The notes under the pieces: generated by a model
The model's database searches: none
Seen by the model: the letters and a program-made list of their open reading frames with translations, nothing else
What the model was told of the DNA's origin: nothing
NCBI GenBank assembly: GCA_945897515.1
Contig: CAMDFO010000017.1
Coordinates: 1 to 64,000, forward strand
Length of the DNA stretch: 64,000 bases
From: Rhodoplanes serenus
GTDB lineage: Bacteria; Pseudomonadota; Alphaproteobacteria; Rhizobiales; Xanthobacteraceae
Reading direction: 5' to 3'
Shown here: positions 22,301-31,969 of the stretch, one piece after another
How positions within the stretch are numbered: the stretch's first letter is position 1
How the letters are laid out: every line of letters begins with the position of its first letter
Made by a program: the position numbers and the translations under genes

Positions 22301-22451
22301 CGTCCGACTTGCGGCTGAGCGGCGGCAGCGCGTGATAGGCGCGGAAGATGTAGCCGGAACCGTCGACCAGGAAGACGTGGTCGCCGGCCTTCAGCGTACG
22401 GGAATGCGGGGCCGGCGCCGCGGCCGGGGTCTTTTTGGCAGATGCTGGCAT
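19377..22451 (-). CDS. polA: DNA polymerase I
   Basis: [42 protein letters not shown]...; polymerase motifs [53 protein letters not shown]. Confidence 0.97.
   Translation of the reverse strand: [1024 protein letters not shown]
21334..21433. repeat. Pair of inverted 'ctcccgcttgcgggggagggttggggagggg' repeats embedded in frame within polA
   Basis: ctccctctcccgcttgcgggggagggttggggagggg ... ccccctcccggcctcccccgcaagcgggggagg; encodes [32 protein letters not shown]. Confidence 0.85.
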
Positions 22452-22508
22452 GCCCCGAATGTGGGCCGTCAGCCGCCTCGAATCAATGCGCGGAACAACG
22501 CCTGTGAA

Positions 22509-23597
22509 TCATTCCGCGGGCTGCATCGCGGGCGCGGTCCGGGGTTCGGGCGCCGGCAGCAGCGCCGCTGCGGGCTGCGCCTCAGGCTTCGCCTTGCGCT
22601 CGATTTTGAAGGCGTCCGGCCGACGGAACAGGAAGCGCAACGGAGTTCCGCGCACCGCCCAGTACCACATGAGCGCGCCGACGATGCCGGCGACCGTCAC
22701 GATGAGCGAGATCAGGCCGATGTCGGTGACGATACCGGTCTTGAGCAGCACCATCCGGGTGGCCGCCATCGGCAGGAAGAACGCCAGATAGATGACGATG
22801 GACTGCTCGCCGCAATAGCGCAGCCAGCCGAACAGGGGGAGGCGCGCCACGAGTGCGGCGGTCGCAACCACCGCGCCGGCGCCGATCAGGCCGAGCCCGA
22901 GCGAGACGAACGGCGTGTCGCCATATCCGGCAAACACCACCGCGCCGTTGATGAAGCCCCACAGCAGCAGGCCGATGAACGCCGCCACCGGTTGGGCCTG
23001 CACGCCCTGCGCCAGCTCGAAGATGCGCGGAGCCAGCAGATAGCCGATGTAGAAATAGATGAAGCGCGAGGCGAACTCGTCGATCATCATCCAGCCGGTG
23101 TGGATCGGCGCGATCTCCAGCGCCGCGGCGACAGCCAAGATCATCCAGGGCGAAACGCGCCGTGCCAGCTTCGTGACCACGAAGAACACCGGCAGCATGT
23201 AGATGAACCAAAGCGTGCCAAACGGCTCGATGAACGAGAACGCGTAGTGCCGGGCGACCTCCATCCAGCCGTCGGCGGCTTCTGCAGCCACCGCCGGAGC
23301 CTTGAAGGCGAACTGGATCGTCACCCAGAGCACATAGAAATAGAAGAAGTGCAGGACCTTGCGGTCGATATAGGTGCGCCAGTCGCGGTCGATGACGCGC
23401 GCCAGGAACAGCCCGGAGATCAGGAAGAAGTCCGGCATCCGGAACGGCTTGGCGAAGGCGATGGCGGTGTGCAGCCAGCCCTGCTGTCCGGCCGCCGCTT
23501 CGACGCCCAGCGTCGAATGCATCATCACCACCATGATGATGCAGATGCCCTTGGCGGTATCGACCCAGTCGACCCGGCCGGTTTGCGACACGTTCAT
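22509..23597 (-). CDS. Acyltransferase 3 family membrane protein
   Basis: RVDWVDTAKGICIIMVVMMHST...FRMPDFFLISGLFLARVIDRDWRTYIDRKVLHFFYFYVLW. Confidence 0.85.
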   Translation of the reverse strand: MNVSQTGRVDWVDTAKGICIIMVVMMHSTLGVEAAAGQQGWLHTAIAFAKPFRMPDFFLISGLFLARVIDRDWRTYIDRKVLHFFYFYVLWVTIQFAFKAPAVAAEAADGWMEVARHYAFSFIEPFGTLWFIYMLPVFFVVTKLARRVSPWMILAVAAALEIAPIHTGWMMIDEFASRFIYFYIGYLLAPRIFELAQGVQAQPVAAFIGLLLWGFINGAVVFAGYGDTPFVSLGLGLIGAGAVVATAALVARLPLFGWLRYCGEQSIVIYLAFFLPMAATRMVLLKTGIVTDIGLISLIVTVAGIVGALMWYWAVRGTPLRFLFRRPDAFKIERKAKPEAQPAAALLPAPEPRTAPAMQPAE

Positions 23598-23761
23598 GCG
23601 CCGTCCCTCGGTCCCATCGTCACACGGTCGCAATGTGCAACAGGCATGGTTTCGACCTCGTTTACGGCCCCGTAGAAAGCGCCTCGCCAGCCCAGAATCC
23701 CTCTGCTAAGAGGCCTCGACCGGCACGGGACCCGGTTTCCCGTTAACCATTTCGGCCCCCC

Positions 23762-25081
23762 ATGCGCGTCGCGATGATCGGCACCGGCTACGTGGGCCTC
23801 GTTTCCGGGGCCTGCTTTGCCGATTTCGGCCATCACGTGACCTGTGTCGACAAGGACGCCGACAAGATCGCGGCGCTGGCGCGCGGCGAGATGCCGATCT
23901 ACGAGCCCGGTCTCGAAGCGCTGGTCGCCACCAATGTGCAGGCTGGCCGGCTTGCGTTCACCACCGGTCTGAAGAAGCCGGTGGCCGAGGCCGAGGCGGT
24001 GTTTATTGCCGTCGGCACGCCGTCGCGGCGCGGCGACGGTCACGCCGATCTCACCTACGTCTACGACGCGGCGCGCGAGATTGCGGGCGCGCTGGACGGG
24101 TTCACCGTCGTCGTCACCAAATCGACCGTGCCGGTCGGCACCGGCGACGAGGTCGAGCGCATCATCGCGCAGGCCCGGCCGGACCTGGAATTCGCCGTGG
24201 TGTCGAATCCGGAGTTTCTGCGCGAGGGCGCGGCGATCCGGGATTTCAAACATCCCGACCGCATCGTGGTCGGCAGCGACGACCCGCGCGCGCAGGCGGT
24301 GATGAGCGAACTCTACCGGCCGCTCTACCTCAACGCGCCGCCGATGCTCAACACCGGCCGGCGCACGGCTGAGCTGATCAAGTACGCCGCCAACGCCTTC
24401 CTGGCGACCAAGATCACCTTCATCAACGAGATCGCCGACCTGTGCGAGAAGGTCGGCGCCGACGTCCAGGAGGTTGCGCGCGGTATCGGCCTGGACAACC
24501 GCATCGGCGGCAAGTTCCTGCACGCCGGACCGGGCTACGGCGGCTCGTGCTTTCCGAAGGATACGGTGGCGCTGATCAAGACCGGTCAGGACCACGCGGC
24601 GCCGCTGCGCATCGTCGAGACCGTGGCTGCGGTCAATGACGCGCGCAAGCGCGCGATGGCGCGCAAGGTTGCCGCGGCGCTCGGTGGTTCGATTCGCGGC
24701 AAGACGGTGGCCGTGCTCGGCCTCACCTTCAAGCCCAACACCGACGACATGCGCGACGCACCGTCGATCCCGCTGATCGCCGCGCTGCACGATATGGGTG
24801 CACGCGTGCAGGCCTACGATCCGGTCGGGATGGAGGCTGCGAAGAAATTGATGCCCGATGTGATTTATTGCGACGGGCCCTATGAATGCGCGAAGCAGGC
24901 CAACGCGCTGGTCATCGTCACCGAATGGGAGCAGTTCCGGGCGCTCGACCTCGATCGGATCAAGCAATCGATGTCGGAGCGCCCCGTGGTCGTGGACCTG
25001 CGCAACATCTACCGGCCGGACGTGATGGCGAAGCACGGCTTCGTCTATGAAAGCGTGGGTCGCCCTCGCGACAACGGCTAG
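23762..25081 (+). CDS. ugd: UDP-glucose 6-dehydrogenase
   Basis: MRVAMIGTGYVGLVSGACFADFGHHVTCVDKD...; GPGYGGSCFPKDTVALIKTGQ. Confidence 0.95.
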   Translation: MRVAMIGTGYVGLVSGACFADFGHHVTCVDKDADKIAALARGEMPIYEPGLEALVATNVQAGRLAFTTGLKKPVAEAEAVFIAVGTPSRRGDGHADLTYVYDAAREIAGALDGFTVVVTKSTVPVGTGDEVERIIAQARPDLEFAVVSNPEFLREGAAIRDFKHPDRIVVGSDDPRAQAVMSELYRPLYLNAPPMLNTGRRTAELIKYAANAFLATKITFINEIADLCEKVGADVQEVARGIGLDNRIGGKFLHAGPGYGGSCFPKDTVALIKTGQDHAAPLRIVETVAAVNDARKRAMARKVAAALGGSIRGKTVAVLGLTFKPNTDDMRDAPSIPLIAALHDMGARVQAYDPVGMEAAKKLMPDVIYCDGPYECAKQANALVIVTEWEQFRALDLDRIKQSMSERPVVVDLRNIYRPDVMAKHGFVYESVGRPRDNG

Positions 25082-25086
25082 GCGCA

Positions 25087-27561
25087 GTGCGATCGGCCGG
25101 CCCGCCACTCCCGATCGACGCGGCGCTGCCCGAACTGACCGCGGCGCTGCAACAGTACAATGCCGCCGTGCTGGTCGCGCCGCCGGGCGCCGGCAAGACC
25201 ACGCGCGTCCCCCTGGTGCTGGGCGACGAGCCGTGGGCGAAAGACCGAAAAATTCTTGTGCTCGAACCGCGCCGCCTGGCGGCGCGCGCCGCGGCCGAAC
25301 GCATGGCGTCGACACTGGGCGAGAATGTCGGCGACACGGTGGGACTGCGCGTGCGCTTCGGATCGAAGGTCTCGCGCCGCACCCGCATCGAGGTCATCAC
25401 CGAAGGCGTGTTCACCCGCCTTATCCTCGACGATCCGTCGCTAAATGGCGTGGCCGCCGTGCTGTTCGACGAATTCCATGAGCGCTCGCTCGATGCCGAT
25501 CTCGGCCTGGCGCTGGCCCGCGACGCCCAGCAGGGCCTGCGCGAGGACCTCAAGCTCCTCGTCATGTCGGCGACGCTCGACGGCGCCCGCGTGGCGAAGC
25601 TTTTGGGCAACGCGCGCGTGATCGAGAGCGAGGGCCGGGCGTTTGCGGTTGAGACCCGGTATATCGGGCGCGATCCGCGCACCCCTATCGAGCAGCAGGT
25701 CGCCGATGCGGTGACGCGCGCGCTGCGGGCCGACCCCGGATCGATGCTGGTGTTCCTGCCTGGCGCGGCAGAAATCCGCCGAACCGAGACGTTGCTCAAG
25801 ACCCGCGTTGGCGATCCGTTGGTCGACGTGGTGACGCTCTACGGCGCGCTCGACGCGCAGACCCAGGACCGTGCGATCTCGCCTTCGCCGCCGGGCCGCC
25901 GCAAGGTGGTGCTGGCGACCTCGATCGCCGAAACCTCGCTGACCATCCTCGGCGTGCGCGTGGTGGTCGATTCCGGGCTGGCGCGGGTGCCGCGCTACGA
26001 GCCGGACGTCGGCCTGACGCGTTTGGAAACCGTGCGGGTCTCGCGCGCCGCCGCCGACCAGCGCCGCGGCCGCGCGGGGCGGACCGAGCCCGGCGTCTGC
26101 TACCGCCTGTGGGACGAACCGCAGACCGCGTCGCTCGAGCCTTACGCGCGGCCGGAAATCCTCGCAGCCGATCTGTCGGGAATGATGCTCGATCTTGCCG
26201 AATGGGGCGCGCGCGATCCCAGCCTGCTCGCATTTCTCGATCCGCCGCCGCACGGCGCGCTCTCCGAGGCAAACGCGCTTCTGCTTGAGATCGGCGCGAC
26301 GGACGAGCTTGGCCGCATTACCGATGAGGGCCGGCGGCTGCGCAGCCTGCCGCTGCCGCCGCGGCTGGCGCGCATGGTGGTCGACGCCGCGGCCGAAGGC
26401 GCTGGCGCAACTGCGGCCGACATCGCCGGGATCCTCGCCGAACGCGGCCTCGGCGGCGACGACGTCGATCTCAATCATCGCCTGGATCAGTTCCGCCGCG
26501 ACCGTTCGCGCCGCGGCGAGGATGCGCGGCGGATGGCGAAGCGCTGGGTGGAGACGGCTGCGTCGCAGACACCGCCAACCCGAAACACTCAGCCCAGCGT
26601 CGGTGCGATCCTCTCGATGGCCTATCCCGATCGCATCGCCAAGAACCGCGGCGCCGGCGGCGCATTCGTTCTCGCCAACGGCCGCGGCGGCAATGTCGAC
26701 CCTGCATCCGCGCTGTCGCGCGAGCCGTTCCTGGCGGTGGCGGAAATGGCCGGCACCGCGGCGCAGAGTCGTATTCTGCTGGCGGCGCCGATCGCGTTGG
26801 CCGAAATCGAATTGCGCTTCGCCGAACGGATCGAAAGTCGCGAGGACATCGCATTCGATGCGGGCAGCGCGAGCCTGCGCGGCCGGCGCAGCCGCCGGCT
26901 CGGCGGCATCGCGCTGGCGGAGCAGCCGTTCCCGGTGTCATCCGGCCCGGACACAGCGCAGAAACTGGCCGAAGGCATCCTCCGGCTCGGCCTCGATCGT
27001 CTGCCCTGGACCAAGGCGCTCAAGCAATGGCGCGACCGGGTGACGTTTCTTCGCCGCTCGGAAGGCGACGAATGGCCGGATCTGTCGGACGCGGGGCTGA
27101 CCGCACGGTCCGGCGAGTGGCTGGTGCCATTGCTCGCCGACAAGACAGCGCTCTCGCAGGTCGGCGCGGACCAACTGACCGACGCGATCCAATCGCTCCT
27201 TGCGTGGAACATGCGGCGGCGGCTCGACGCCGAGGCGCCGACGCATTTCGCAGCGCCATCGGGCTCTTCGGTGCCGATCGACTACGAGGCGGAGGAGGGG
27301 CCGAAGCTTTCGATCCGGGTGCAGGAGCTGTTCGGCCTCGCCCGCCATCCGAGCATCGCCGGCGGCAAGGTGCCGCTGGTGGTCGAGCTGCTTTCGCCCG
27401 CGTACCGGCCGGTGCAGGTGACGCGCGATTTGCCGGGCTTCTGGCGCGGCAGCTATGCCGCCGTGAAGGCGGAAATGCGCGGTCGCTATCCCCGGCACCC
27501 GTGGCCCGACGATCCCACCAGCGCTGTTGCCACCCGGCGCGCCAAGCCGCGCGGCACGTAA
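25087..27561 (+). CDS. hrpB: ATP-dependent helicase HrpB
   Basis: VLVAPPGAGKTTRVPLVLGDEPW, DEFHERSLDADLGLALARDAQ, MSATLDG, DQRRGRAGRTEPGVCYRLW; 824 aa. Confidence 0.94.
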   Translation: MRSAGPPLPIDAALPELTAALQQYNAAVLVAPPGAGKTTRVPLVLGDEPWAKDRKILVLEPRRLAARAAAERMASTLGENVGDTVGLRVRFGSKVSRRTRIEVITEGVFTRLILDDPSLNGVAAVLFDEFHERSLDADLGLALARDAQQGLREDLKLLVMSATLDGARVAKLLGNARVIESEGRAFAVETRYIGRDPRTPIEQQVADAVTRALRADPGSMLVFLPGAAEIRRTETLLKTRVGDPLVDVVTLYGALDAQTQDRAISPSPPGRRKVVLATSIAETSLTILGVRVVVDSGLARVPRYEPDVGLTRLETVRVSRAAADQRRGRAGRTEPGVCYRLWDEPQTASLEPYARPEILAADLSGMMLDLAEWGARDPSLLAFLDPPPHGALSEANALLLEIGATDELGRITDEGRRLRSLPLPPRLARMVVDAAAEGAGATAADIAGILAERGLGGDDVDLNHRLDQFRRDRSRRGEDARRMAKRWVETAASQTPPTRNTQPSVGAILSMAYPDRIAKNRGAGGAFVLANGRGGNVDPASALSREPFLAVAEMAGTAAQSRILLAAPIALAEIELRFAERIESREDIAFDAGSASLRGRRSRRLGGIALAEQPFPVSSGPDTAQKLAEGILRLGLDRLPWTKALKQWRDRVTFLRRSEGDEWPDLSDAGLTARSGEWLVPLLADKTALSQVGADQLTDAIQSLLAWNMRRRLDAEAPTHFAAPSGSSVPIDYEAEEGPKLSIRVQELFGLARHPSIAGGKVPLVVELLSPAYRPVQVTRDLPGFWRGSYAAVKAEMRGRYPRHPWPDDPTSAVATRRAKPRGT

Positions 27562-27586
27562 GAATTCCGCAGCCAACAAACCCGCC

Positions 27587-27710
27587 GTCATGGCCGGGCA
27601 TAGCCGTCGGTAGGACGGCGTCGCTTCGCTCGCCTATGTCCCGGCCATCCACGTCTTGCTTCATTGGGATAGAAAGTCGTGGATGCCCGGCACTAGGCCG
27701 GGCATGACGT
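27587..27710. repeat. Dispersed palindromic intergenic repeat (gtcatggccgggca...ggatgcccggcactaggccgggcatgac)
   Basis: Inverted gtcatg-ccgggc modules at both ends, related to the 4824 and 62535 elements. Confidence 0.75.
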
Positions 27711-27746
27711 GGATAGATTGTCAGTCGTATCTGCTTGGGATTCGCC

Positions 27747-28949
27747 ATGTTCGCTGCTGCTGCCAGAGCGCCCGGCGCTATCGCCGGCCTGTTCCGCAAA
27801 TATCCCTGGATCGGCTGGGCCGGCTGGATCGTGTTCGTGGCTGCGGTGCTGATCCGCATGCATCCGCGAAGGTTTGGCGCCGCGTTCCAATACTATCTCG
27901 ATTTTGCGGCGAAGCTCTGGGCCGAGCAGACAATCTACGATCCGGCCAGTCTCGGTGACGTGAGCTACTGGCCGAGTTCGCTGCTGCTGTTCGTGCCGCT
28001 GACACCCCTGGACTCGACTGTCGCAGGCGTCATCGCTCTGTCGATCTTTGCCGGGCTGTTCACGTATGCAGCCGTGTCGCTCACTCGCGCGCTGCTCGAC
28101 GACCGTGCGGATGCCCTGCTGTTGGCAGGCGTCCTGCTGCTGATCAACATTCCGGCGGCCTGGTATCACTTCAAACAGGTCCAGCTTCATATCCCGATGA
28201 CGGCCGGGATGATGCTGGCCGCTGCGGCGATGATCCGTGCGCGATGGAGTGCGGCTGCGCTGTGGTTGGTGCTGGCGCTGATCGCAAAACCGCTCGCGCT
28301 GGTGATGGCGTTGCTGGCCGGCGTGCTGGCGCCGCGGATGCGGCTTCTGCTGATCGCCGGCATCGTCGCAGGCTTCGCGCTGCCGTTTGCGTTCGTCGGC
28401 GCGAATTACCTCGCCGGCCAGTATCAGCTCTTCGGCCTCAAGCTGTGGGCGGTCGCGACCGCGCCGCCGGCCGAATGGGTCTATCAGGCCGACTTCACCA
28501 CCCTGTTGCGGGCGGTCGGCATCGTGCTGCCGGGCCCGGTCTCGTTCGCCGTCAGGCTTGTCGCGGCGCTCGGCACGCTGGCGCTCGCCTGGAATGTGCG
28601 GCGCGCCGGCGGTTCGAAGGCGTTGGCACTGGCGCTGCTGCTGCTCTCGGGCTGCTACATCACGCTGTTCGGCCCGCGGAACGAGAATGTGTCGTTCCTC
28701 GTGGTCACGCCTTCGATCACGGCGCTCGGCTTGCTGATGCTGCTGCGCAACGAAACCGACTGGCGCGGCTGGGTGCTGCTGCTGGCCGCTCCGGTGCTCG
28801 GTTTCGTGATCAGCCTGCCGGTCGACGCGGTGGTGAAGCCCGCTGTGGTCATGGCGATCTATCTCTGGGCGGCGCGGCAGATGATCGTGCCGGAGCGCTG
28901 GCGGCTGCTGGTGGAGAGCCCGGTTCCGGAACGGCCGCGTGACACTTAA
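27747..28949 (+). CDS. Glycosyltransferase family 87-like multi-TM protein
   Basis: ~400 aa polytopic protein: YDPASLGDVSYWPSSLLLFVPLTPLDS...KPLALVMALLAGVLAP; polyprenyl-phosphate-dependent GT-like. Confidence 0.6.
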   Translation: MFAAAARAPGAIAGLFRKYPWIGWAGWIVFVAAVLIRMHPRRFGAAFQYYLDFAAKLWAEQTIYDPASLGDVSYWPSSLLLFVPLTPLDSTVAGVIALSIFAGLFTYAAVSLTRALLDDRADALLLAGVLLLINIPAAWYHFKQVQLHIPMTAGMMLAAAAMIRARWSAAALWLVLALIAKPLALVMALLAGVLAPRMRLLLIAGIVAGFALPFAFVGANYLAGQYQLFGLKLWAVATAPPAEWVYQADFTTLLRAVGIVLPGPVSFAVRLVAALGTLALAWNVRRAGGSKALALALLLLSGCYITLFGPRNENVSFLVVTPSITALGLLMLLRNETDWRGWVLLLAAPVLGFVISLPVDAVVKPAVVMAIYLWAARQMIVPERWRLLVESPVPERPRDT

Positions 28950-29048
28950 AATTTTACGGATCGCCGAAACCGCGCATCCATCATGCGGCCCCGAAACCGC
29001 GTCAATCCTGGCGTCGCGTTAAGATCGCCTTGAGCAGCCCCGTGCATC

Positions 29049-29621
29049 ATGTCCGCTGGAGTCAGGGAATCCAGCATGCGCGCCATCATTGCGCTCCTCG
29101 TGTTCGTTGCCGTGGTTGGCCTCGGCCTGTCGCGGCATATCGGCGACTTCATGAAGCCGGGGCCGTCGACCGCGTCGGCAACCACGACCGCGAGCCGCGA
29201 GTCCACGGAGCAGCGTCAGGCCCGGCAGGGTCAGCCGCAGCAGACCTCGGTCGGCCGCACCGTCACGCTGCAAGGCGATGGCCGCGGCCATTTCCAGGTC
29301 GAGGCGCGCATCGACGGTCGTCGGGTCGAGGCCATCGTCGACACCGGTGCTTCGCTGGTGGTTCTGAATGAGCGCTCGGCCAACAGCCTTGGCATTTTCC
29401 CCCGTGCCAGCGAATTCACCGGCCGCACCAACACCGCCAACGGCGTGGCGAAATACGCCCCGGTCCGCTTGAACCGGCTGGAGATCAACGGCATCACCGT
29501 GCGCGACGTCGAGGCCGCCGTGATGAAAGACGAGGCGCTGAAGGTGAACCTGCGCGGGATGTCGTTCCTGGCCAAGGTAAAATTCACCCACGACCGCGGC
29601 CGGCTCGTTCTCGAACAGTAA
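29049..29621 (+). CDS. Retropepsin-like aspartic protease (TIGR02281 family, clan AA)
   Basis: GHFQVEARIDGRRVEAIVDTGASLVVLNERSANSLGI...TANGVAKYAPVRLNRLEINGITVRDVEAAVM; alternative start at 29076. Confidence 0.88.
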   Translation: MSAGVRESSMRAIIALLVFVAVVGLGLSRHIGDFMKPGPSTASATTTASRESTEQRQARQGQPQQTSVGRTVTLQGDGRGHFQVEARIDGRRVEAIVDTGASLVVLNERSANSLGIFPRASEFTGRTNTANGVAKYAPVRLNRLEINGITVRDVEAAVMKDEALKVNLRGMSFLAKVKFTHDRGRLVLEQ

Positions 29622-29678
29622 TCGTTTCCGTTACCTGCGCTTTGGGCTATTGCTCTCCCCGCACGCATTGGGGATGCC

Positions 29679-31178
29679 ATGTTTCCGAAGCCGAAGCCGC
29701 AGCTCACGCCCAACACCTACGCCTACGAGTCCGAGCCGATGGTGAAAGCCACCGGCTTTCGCGAATACGACGCGCGCTGGCTGCTGAACACAGAAATCAA
29801 CCTGATGGGGTTGCAGGCGCTGGGCATGGGCCTCGGCACGCTGATCCGCGAGCGCAGCGTGAAGCCCGAGATCGTCGTCGGCCACGACTTCCGCGGCTAT
29901 TCGGCTTCGGTGAAATACGCCCTGGTGTCGGGCCTGCTGGCTGCCGGCTGCAAGGTGCATGACATCGGGCTTGCGATGACGCCGATGGCGTATTTCGCGC
30001 AGTTCGACCTCGACGTGCCGTGCGTGGCGATGGTCACAGCCTCACACAACGACAACGGCTGGACCGGCGTGAAGATGGGGGCCAACCGCCCGCTCACCTT
30101 CGGGCCAGACGAAATGACCCGGCTCAAGGACATCGTGCTCAACGCCGCGTTCAAGCTCGAAGGCGGCGGCTCGTATCATTTCGTCGAGAATTTCCCGGCG
30201 CGCTACATCGCCGATCTCACCAAACGGCCGAAGCTCAAGCGCAAGCTGAAGGTGATCTGCGCCTGCGGCAACGGCACCGCGGGCGCGTTCGCGCCGCAGG
30301 TGCTGGAGGCGATCGGCTGCGAAGTGGTGCGGCTCGATTGCGAGCTCGACCACACGTTCCCGAAATACAATCCGAATCCGGAAGACATGGAGATGCTGCA
30401 CGCCATCCGCGACGCGGTGCTGGCGCACAAGGCCGACGTGGGCCTCGGATTCGACGGCGACGGCGACCGCTGCGGCGTGGTCGACGACAAGGGCGATGAG
30501 ATTTTCGCCGACAAAGTGGGGGTGATGCTCGCGCGGGACATGTCCGCGCTGCATCCGGGCTCGACGTTCGTGGTCGATGTGAAATCGACCGGGCTCTACG
30601 CCACCGATCCGGTGCTGCAAAAGAACGGCGTCAAGGCGGATTACTGGAAGACCGGCCATTCCTATATGAAGCGCCGAACCCATGAATTGGGCGCGCTCGC
30701 GGGCTTCGAGAAATCCGGGCATTATTTCTTCAACGCGCCGTTCGGCCGCGGCTACGACGACGGCCTGGTCTCGGCGCTGGCGATCTGCGACATGATGGAC
30801 CGCAGTCCCGGAAAGAAGATGTCGGAGCTGAAAGACGCGCTGCCGAAAACCTGGGGCTCGCCGACCATGTCGCCGCACTGCGACGACGAGAAGAAATACG
30901 GCATCGTCGAACAGGTGGTGAAGCACTTCGAGGCGGCAAAGGCCAAGGGCGACACGGTGATCGGCCAGCCGATCCGCGATCTGGTCACCGTCAACGGCGT
31001 GCGCGTCACGGTCGAGGACGGTACCTGGGGCCTGGTGCGCGCATCATCGAACAAGCCGGAGCTGGTGGTGGTGGTGGAAAGCCCGGTGTCCGAGGCGAAG
31101 ATGCGCGAGATGTTCAAGGCGGTGGATGGCGTGCTGCGCACGCATCCCGAGGTTGGGGCGTATAATCAGACGATCTGA
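29679..31178 (+). CDS. Phosphomannomutase/phosphoglucomutase
   Basis: FREYDARWLLNTEINLMGLQALG; MVTASHNDNGWTGVKMG; GLGFDGDGDRCGVVDDKGDEIFADKVG. Confidence 0.93.
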   Translation: MFPKPKPQLTPNTYAYESEPMVKATGFREYDARWLLNTEINLMGLQALGMGLGTLIRERSVKPEIVVGHDFRGYSASVKYALVSGLLAAGCKVHDIGLAMTPMAYFAQFDLDVPCVAMVTASHNDNGWTGVKMGANRPLTFGPDEMTRLKDIVLNAAFKLEGGGSYHFVENFPARYIADLTKRPKLKRKLKVICACGNGTAGAFAPQVLEAIGCEVVRLDCELDHTFPKYNPNPEDMEMLHAIRDAVLAHKADVGLGFDGDGDRCGVVDDKGDEIFADKVGVMLARDMSALHPGSTFVVDVKSTGLYATDPVLQKNGVKADYWKTGHSYMKRRTHELGALAGFEKSGHYFFNAPFGRGYDDGLVSALAICDMMDRSPGKKMSELKDALPKTWGSPTMSPHCDDEKKYGIVEQVVKHFEAAKAKGDTVIGQPIRDLVTVNGVRVTVEDGTWGLVRASSNKPELVVVVESPVSEAKMREMFKAVDGVLRTHPEVGAYNQTI

Positions 31179-31187
31179 GCGCGCGCG

Positions 31188-31967
31188 TCAGCTCAGGAAA
31201 TCCCGCAGCGCCTTGGTGAACATCGCGGGGTGGTCCATGTTCGAGATGTGCCCGGCGCCCGGGAGCTCGACGTACTTCGCCGCCGGGAATTCCTGCTGCA
31301 TCTGGCGCATCACGGCGGCGTTGTGGCCGTCCTTCTCGCCGCACATGTAGAGCACTGATTTTTTTACGTTCTTCATGCCCGGGCGGTAGTCGTGATCGGC
31401 GAGCGCGGCTGAGCAGCCGATGAAACCGTTAACCGGCGTGTTCAGGATCATCTTGCGCAAAGCGTCGAGGTGCGGCGGGTTAGTCTTCACGGTCTCGGGC
31501 GGAAACCAGCGGTTGATGGTGGCGTCGAGCTCCGCCTGCATGCCGTTTTTCTGAGCATTGGCAATGCGCGCCTCCCATTGCTGCGCTGACGCGGGCGTCG
31601 ACTGGCCCGGCGTGTCGCAGATCGCAAGCCGATCGAACCGGTCGGGATGCTTCTGCACTGCGCCCATGGCGGTCGCGCCGCCCATCGAGATGCCGGCCCA
31701 GCTCGCGCGCTTGACGCCGAGCGCGTCCATCAGGCCGATAATGTCGGCGATCAGGATATCGAACGTGTAGCGGCCGGCCGGCGCGTCGGTCTGGCCATGG
31801 CCGCGCTGGTCGTAGCGCAGCACGCGGTGCGAGCCTTTGAAATCCTCGGCCTGCCGGTCCCACATGTGCAGATCGGTCGCGAGCGAATTCGACAGGATCA
31901 GCCAGGGTGCGCCCTCGGGTCCCTCGACCTCGACGTTGAAGTTGATGCCGTTGGCTTTGACCTTCAT
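31188..31967 (-). CDS. Alpha/beta hydrolase, 3-oxoadipate enol-lactonase-like
   Basis: LILSNSLATDLHMWDRQAEDFKGSHRVLRYDQRGHGQTDAPAGRYTFDILIADIIGLMDALGVKRASWAGISMGGATAM. Confidence 0.85.
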   Translation of the reverse strand: MKVKANGINFNVEVEGPEGAPWLILSNSLATDLHMWDRQAEDFKGSHRVLRYDQRGHGQTDAPAGRYTFDILIADIIGLMDALGVKRASWAGISMGGATAMGAVQKHPDRFDRLAICDTPGQSTPASAQQWEARIANAQKNGMQAELDATINRWFPPETVKTNPPHLDALRKMILNTPVNGFIGCSAALADHDYRPGMKNVKKSVLYMCGEKDGHNAAVMRQMQQEFPAAKYVELPGAGHISNMDHPAMFTKALRDFLS

Positions 31968-31969
31968 CG